Shown here: positions 58,132-64,000 of the stretch, one piece after another
Numbering within the stretch: position 1 is the stretch's first letter
How the letters are laid out: every line of letters starts with the position of its first letter
Origin: Botryotinia globosa
Lineage: Eukaryota > Ascomycota > Leotiomycetes > Helotiales > Sclerotiniaceae
Length of the DNA: 64,000 nt
Assembly: GCA_014898425.1 (NCBI GenBank)
Contig: RCSZ01000001.1
Coordinates: 1,178,001 to 1,242,000 of the forward strand
Direction of reading: 5' to 3'
Made by a program: the position numbers and the translations under genes
Notes under the pieces: generated by a model
What the model saw: only the letters and a program-made list of their open reading frames with translations
Told to the model about the DNA's origin: nothing
Database searches by the model: none

Positions 58132-58717
58132 CTTGCATATTAATTCTTCTCCAACGACCACATTGATATGAGATTTATAACATTACAATGATTTGGGCCA
58201 GCAGCCGACAAATGAATGAATGGATGACCGTCTGATCAAGTACTACCTGATAAAAATATAAACGTATCTTAACTTCTCTGTTGATATGTCTCATACAGAC
58301 TTTGATACTATCATTAACAGAATTTGAAATATACTAATAAACATAGTAAAATATGCAAAAAAAATCAATGAGAAAAAGAATGAACTGTGATAAAAATGGA
58401 TGTTGCAGGTGCAGGTGAATGAAGATGCAAAATACCACCCGTGGACAGCTCCGAAAGCTGCACCAGCCTCGTGTGGCTTGTATTGTGGTGCATGCACGAG
58501 CCACACGAGGGGTTTGTCGCCCAATTTCGAGTCACAACTTATCGCATTTTATTTTGGAGATTGTAAGTGCCAAAACAAAACAACTTTCGAAGTATCTATA
58601 AACTTCGTTTGATCTTCTGCAGTTTTATACAGGAACCGATTTCAACTTTTGCTCAGGGCACTCTGTGTGCGCAGGTCGCCCTACAGAAGTAACATCGATC
58701 TTTCTCCCATTGTCAAA
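58132..58717. promoter_or_regulatory. Bidirectional promoter of MLH2-type gene and VAS1, with nested palindromes
   Basis: 587 bases separate the two start codons. A perfect 12-bp inverted repeat CCTCGTGTGGCT (58467-58478) / AGCCACACGAGG (58499-58510) encloses a 20-base spacer that itself contains the 10-bp palindrome GTGCATGCAC (58488-58497). The rest is AT-rich with no gene. A dyad of this kind could bind a dimeric regulator. No known factor is assigned. Confidence 0.6.
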
Positions 58718-61700
58718 ATGGCTACCAACCCTGCGTCATACAATCCAAGTAAGGACTGAAAACATTGCCAATTCCCTGAGTATTGAAGCTGACTATAACT
58801 GATTGGCAGTCGGCGAAGAGACTGGTCCAGTAACAGGACAACCACCCAAAGTCTCAAACGAAACAAAAGCTGCACTTGCAAACGCTGCAGAATCTAGCGT
58901 AACTGGTTCGCATGTGCCAGGACAGAATGCAGCTCCTGTAGCTGGTGAAGGAGAAAAGAAAGTGAAGAGCGAGAAAGAGCGTACGGATTTCATCTACATT
59001 CAGGCCTCACAAACTAATTGTTTGCCGCGCAGTCGAGAGGGAACGCAAAAAGGCAGAAAAGCAAGCCAAGTTTGACCAAAAAAAGCAAGCTCAAAAAGCA
59101 AGCGCTGCCTCAGCTGTACCAAGTAAGAACAAGGAAAAGAAAGCCAAAGCTGAGAAAAAGGCTGCCGAAGAAGTCCTGCCAAAATATGTCGAGGATACTC
59201 CAGAAGGAGAAAAGAAGAGTATGTCAACTGACAGCATATATTCAATCATCAAGCTAATTACTTTTTGTAGTCATAAAATCTTTCGACGATCCTCAATACA
59301 AAGCATACAACCCAATTGCCGTCGAATCAGCCTGGTACTCGTGGTGGGAGAAGGAAGGCTTCTTCAAGCCCGAGTTCACAGCTGACGGAGAAGTAAAGCC
59401 AGAGGGATCCTTTGTAATTGTTGAGCCTCCGCCAAACGTTACAGGAAATCTACATATGGGCCATGCTCTTCCTAACGCTTTGCAAGATCTACTCATCCGT
59501 TGGAACCGTATGCATGGTAAGACGACGCTCTGGCTTCCAGGATGTGATCATGCTGGTATTTCGACTCAGAGCGTTGTTGAGAATATGCTGTGGCGCCGTG
59601 AGCAGAAAACTCGTCATGATCTTGGAAGACCCAAGTTTGTTGAAACCGTCTGGGATTGGAAGGATGAATATCACAAGAAAATCAATGCTGTGCTCCGCAG
59701 GATGGGTGGATCCTTTGATTGGACCCGTGAAGCTTTCACAATGAACGAGAACTTCTCATCTGCTGTCACAGAAACCTTTGTTTCACTACATGAGGAGGGT
59801 ATCATTTATAGAGCCAACAGACTTGTGAACTGGTGTACAAAACTCAACACCTCTCTATCGAACCTCGAGGTAACCAATAAAGAGCTTGCGGGCCGTACCC
59901 TCATTGATGTACCAGGATACGATAAGAAGGTGGAATTTGGAGTCATCGTGCATTTCCAATATCAGATTGAAGGATCTGAGGAAAAGATTGAGGTTGCTAC
60001 AACTCGTGTTGAAACTATGTTGGGTGATACTGGTATTGCAGTCCATCCTGATGATGCCCGTTATACACACCTTGTTGGAAAGAATGCTATTCATCCTTTC
60101 ATCGAAGGACGATTGATGCCAATTGTTGCCGATACATATGTTGAGAAGGACTTTGGTACCGGTGCTGTCAAGATCACTCCAGCTCACGATCCTAACGATT
60201 TTGCACTCGGTCAACGCCATAATCTCGAGTTCATCAATATCTTGACAGATGATGGAAAAATGAACGATAACGCTGGTCCTTATGCTGGACAAAAACGCTT
60301 CGACGTTCGTTACACCATTCAAGAGGACCTCAAGAAAGCTGGTCTTTATGTTGACAAGAAAGACAATCCTATGACTGTTCCACTCTGTGAAAAGTCAAAG
60401 GATGTAATCGAGCCAATGTTAAAGCCACAATGGTGGATGAAGATGAGAGAAATGGCAGATGAAGCTATCAAGGTTGTGAAGTCGGGTGAGATCAAGATCA
60501 AGCCTGAATCAGCCGAAAAGAGTTATCTCCGATGGATGGAAAATATCAATGATTGGTGCTTATCTAGACAATTATGGTGGGGACATCAAGCACCTATGTA
60601 CTTTGCTCAGATCGAAGGTGATGAGAATGATGAGAGTAATGGTGATCGGTGGTTCGCCGGTAGAACAGAAGAAGAAGCAGAGGCCAAGGCAAAGAAGGCT
60701 CTTCCAGGTAAGAATTTCAAGCTCAAGAGAGATGAAGATGTCCTGGACACCTGGTTCTCATCTGGTCTCTGGCCTTTTGCCACTATGGGGTGGCCAAAGA
60801 AAACAAGTGACTTCGAGAAACTTTACCCAACGTCAGTACTCGAAACTGGTTGGGACATCTTGTTCTTCTGGGTTGCTCGAATGATCATGTTTGGCATCAA
60901 AATGACTGGCAAAGTACCATTTACAGAGGTATACTGTCATTCTTTGGTCCGCGACTCTGATGGTAGAAAGATGTCGAAGTCTTTGGGTAACGTCATTGAT
61001 CCTCAAGATGTGATTCAAGGTATCGCACTTGAAGACTTGCATGCCAAGCTTTTGGTTGGTAATCTTGCCCCAGCTGAAGTTGAAAAAGCAAAGAAGTATC
61101 AGAAAACCGCTTTCCCTGACGGTATTCCTGAATGTGGCACAGATGCTTTACGTTTTGCATTGGTTTCCTACACAACCGGTGGTGGAGACATTGCATTCGA
61201 TATCAAGGTCATTCACGGTTATCGAAAGTTCTGCAACAAGATTTACCAAGCGACAAAATACGTGGTTGGTAAATTGCCTGCAGATTTTGTTCCGAATAAG
61301 ACTGCAAAACTCACTGGCAAGGAGTCCTTGTCTGAACGCTGGATCTTACATAAGATGACAATGGCTGCGAAAGAAATTAACCAAAACCTTGAGGATCGTG
61401 AGTTCATGCGTTCAACAACTGCGGTCTATCAATATTGGTACAACCAGCTATGCGATGTGTACATTGAGAACTCAAAGGCGATCCTCCAGGATGGCACTGA
61501 CGAGGAGAAGAGATCTGCTACTGATACTCTGTATACTGCTCTCGAAGGTGCTTTGACCATGATTCACCCTTACATGCCTTTCTTGACCGAAGAGCTCTGG
61601 CAACGTCTTCCAAGACGTCCAGAAGATAATACACCATCTATTGTACTTGCAAAATACCCAGTCTATCAGGCAGAGTTAGACGACCCTGCTTCTGAAGCAG

Positions 61701-62239
61701 CTTACGAACTTGTAATGGCTGTATCCAGGGGTATTCGATCATTGATGTCCGAATACTCGCTTAAAGATGAAGGAAAGGGTAAGATATCAGCAGGATCCTA
61801 TCGTACATGAATGTAATACTAACTAGTTCCAGTGTTTGTCCAGGCCTATGATAGTACCTCCCACTCCACCATCACATCTCAAGTCCAATCTATTAAGTCA
61901 TTGTCTGGTAAGGGCGTATCATCATTGGAAGTACTCTCCTCAACCGATGCCCGCCCAGCTGGATGTGTAGTATTTTCCGTCTCCTCCGCTGCTGCTGTCT
62001 TCTTGCACGTCAAGGGTCGTGTAGACATTGATGGTGAGATTGAAAAGGCAACCAAAAAGCTAGAGAAGACTCGCACAGGTGTCGAGAAACAGAGAAAACT
62101 TCTTGATGACCCCGCTTATCAAGAGAAAGTCAGCAAGGAACTGCAAGAGATAGAGAGAAAGAAGCTGGGAGATCTTGAGACTGAACAGCGTGGATTTGAG
62201 GAGACTATCAAGCAATTTGAGACTTTGAAGTTAGAGTAG
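58718..62239 (+). CDS. VAS1: Valyl-tRNA synthetase
   Basis: Five exons: 58718-58748, 58810-58980, 59033-59218, 59271-61778, 61833-62239, 1100 residues, phases consistent. A Lys/Ala/Glu-rich N-terminal extension of about 120 residues, typical of eukaryotic enzymes, precedes the class I catalytic core. HIGH reads HMGHA near residue 191, with GCDHAGIST just after. The editing domain follows ([20 protein letters not shown]). KMSKS is in [14 protein letters not shown] near residue 695, and [11 protein letters not shown] is also diagnostic. A C-terminal anticodon-binding helix bundle and coiled coil ([20 protein letters not shown]) complete it. It charges tRNA-Val in the cytosol. In many fungi one gene also serves mitochondria through an upstream start, but no upstream in-frame ATG or targeting sequence is visible, so a non-AUG start or a second gene would be needed. 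Confidence 0.97.
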
Positions 62240-63482
62240 ACCCAGATGCATATTTTTGTAGACTTTTAAATGGTAAAACATCCAAGAAATACCAGAAGTT
62301 TCCCAATCAATCGCAAGCTTAAAACTGTGACTGTACTTTCATCCTCTTCTGGTAAAACCGATATTATTACAAGATCTAGGAGTCATATTTAACTTCTCGT
62401 TTGGTTGGATGTCGAGCACATAGATGACTCAAAAGGTTTTATCAAATCACTGTTCCTTGTATTCTAGAGGTTTCATTTTGATAAGACACAACTTTCTTTG
62501 CTATTAGATGCATAAGTTTAGATCATCTGTTAAGGACACTCCTTGATGGACCTCATTGAAAGACAAATCCCATATCTTCGGCAATACCGCCAACATCTAA
62601 GTCGCTGCAAGTCGGGGAGAATAAAGAAGAATAGCGAATGAGTATTTGCTTTCCTATATATGAAGAATAGACAGAAGCAATAGAAAATGTCAAACTCGGT
62701 ATCAAATAAACGATGCGTAGATTATCTAGAAGCTACCTCATTTTGTTATCGCTTGTCAAAGATATCGGGACAAAGTTACTGGACCCTCCTTCAAGAACTT
62801 GAAATCATTCTTCGAGTTGATTCGCCTAGATCGAGGCGAACAATTGTACGGATCCGTTTTACAACATTTTGATTTTTGATTCGATGAAATCAATGAGAGT
62901 AAACCTCCTTTACATTGAATGGCTTGATTTGATTACAAACAAAAATCAGAATTAGAATGGTTTGATGAGATATTTCAGCTTGATCAGGAGGTTAATGGTG
63001 AACATGTCGCTTAAACGCAAGTATATCTCCTGAAATGAACTATTTTCGTTGTCTGCACTTACCTTGCATGCTATACCCCTTCGGTTACATTTCTTGAGCT
63101 TGGATTGTGTCACTGATAAGCCGTTTAAATATTGAAGCAAAAGTGATCTGGCAGGAAGTATATTGGAAAATGAGTTATAGAATGGCGCATCGCTCTGCAG
63201 AGACGGAACAGTAAGGGAATACCGATTGAGTTTTGGAAGGAAACAGCTGGTCCAGAGAAAGTTTCTGGGGCCGATGGGTTGCCTAATCCTTCAGTATTCA
63301 TCAGGGTCAATCTTTCTGCCATTCATCTTTAAAGTAATAAAGTATGGCAAGAACTATGGGAAGTGAACTTTCGCTTTTCCCGACAACTACAACTTTTTCC
63401 CACGAGAACACCATTGAAAACAACGTATCGCCCAGTGAACATTACGAAAATAGAACTGATACTCCTCATTTCTTCCATTCAG
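62240..63482. other. Intergenic, nothing recognised
   Basis: About 1.2 kb with short frames on both strands (for example 62687-62872 plus, 63125-63322 minus). None has a motif, and I call no gene. Confidence 0.45.
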
Positions 63483-64000
63483 ATGGCTTCGACAACTCAC
63501 AAAGAAACATCAGAAATTTCGAAATATGTTGTGTGGCCCCCCATCATCAAGCATGTTGTCCCACTGGGCTATCTATACGATGGTAAGTTGATACGGCCAA
63601 CTTCATAGAAAGTAGCGATCTAACAACTCTAAGAGAGCGGAAATTCCTATCCCAGAATGGGAGGAAGATCAAGTGCGCTGCCAAACGGACATGTGCTATT
63701 TCAATTTACCAACACATTCTGCCACAATGCAACCGGTCAATTTCTAGGAAGAACCGATTCTACACTCTCCTTTCTCACCAATCCGACAAACCCGGTTATG
63801 TCGAGGTATCTGGCGCCGCCGGGATCAATTAATGTTGAAATCACCGAGAGACAAATCCCAAGCTTGTTCAAGCGCTTCGAGGATGAACTTGACAAGAAAA
63901 ATGACAACAAAGTCTTCTGGGCCACTGGTGGGATTGCATGGTACCTTATTACCGGTGCTGCAGCATATGGATGGACATTCTTTGAATACAGAGGTATCAG
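63483..64000 (+). CDS. Start of an unidentified gene, cut by the window edge
   Basis: Exon 1 is 63483-63582 (MASTTHKETSEISKYVVWPP and on to YLYDG). A 51-base intron ends at AAG 63633, and exon 2 runs from 63634 to the end of the window without a stop. The visible 155 residues contain SGNSYPRMGGRSSALPNGHV, FQFTNTFCHNATGQFLGR and a stretch ending WATGGIAWYLITGAAAYGWT. The GGRSSALPNGHVLFQFTNTFC part is reminiscent of propeller-type hydrolase-like proteins (DUF4185-like, where a GDT.C motif is usual), a weak resemblance only. There is no signal peptide. No function is proposed. Confidence 0.65.

Noticed and set aside
1..64000. tRNA genes and CRISPR arrays
   Set aside because: Scanned for TFC-loop-like GGTTCGAATCC patterns and for spaced direct repeats; no candidate had the rest of a tRNA fold, and no repeat-spacer pattern exists.

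Overview
The window looks like nuclear DNA of a filamentous ascomycete. Genes carry short introns (mostly 47-90 nt) with GT..AG ends and CTAAC/CTAAT-like branch points, sit on both strands about 1-1.5 kb apart, and the AT-rich islands hold small inverted-repeat transposon remnants. The protein families (GH71 glucanase, NLR-type ankyrin/SPRY and subtilase pieces, cytosolic DPP5, AMS1) fit Pezizomycotina. I favour Leotiomycetes near Botrytis/Sclerotinia, but that is inference from general resemblance, not a search.

Layout. 1-5.2 kb is gene-poor, with two very small spliced Cys-rich genes on the minus strand (one clear 22-residue metallothionein, one weaker candidate) and many microsatellites. 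5.2-14.3 kb is an accessory island: an AT-rich block with a possible solo LTR, a 366-bp TA-flanked MITE, a large minus-strand ankyrin-SPRY gene whose stop codon lies inside that MITE, and, head to head with it, a 5'-truncated plus-strand subtilase fragment. Both look like pieces of fungal NLR-type genes joined at a rearrangement near 10.95 kb. 14.3-18.3 kb has a doubtful small gene, a secreted GH71 alpha-1,3-glucanase with an 18-bp tandem repeat abutting its start, and a second MITE in front of NOP14.

From 18.4 kb the window is mostly conserved genes: NOP14 (+), cytosolic DPP5 (-), a single-pass membrane protein (+), a membrane-anchored conserved protein (+), a CLIP-170-type CAP-Gly protein (+), an NmrA/isoflavone-reductase-like enzyme (-), a catalytically dead E2-like protein with internal repeats (+), a disordered fungal protein (+), GH38 alpha-mannosidase AMS1 (+), an MFS transporter (-), an F-box-like Cys-rich protein (-), a UFD1-domain zinc-finger protein (+), an MLH2/PMS1-type MutL homologue (-), valyl-tRNA synthetase (+), and the start of an unidentified gene that runs off the right edge.

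There is no sign of a single biosynthetic cluster. Three genes touch ubiquitin biology (dead E2, F-box-like, UFD1-like), but they are spread over 20 kb among unrelated genes. Exon joins were worked out by hand and checked for reading phase; no transcript data were available.
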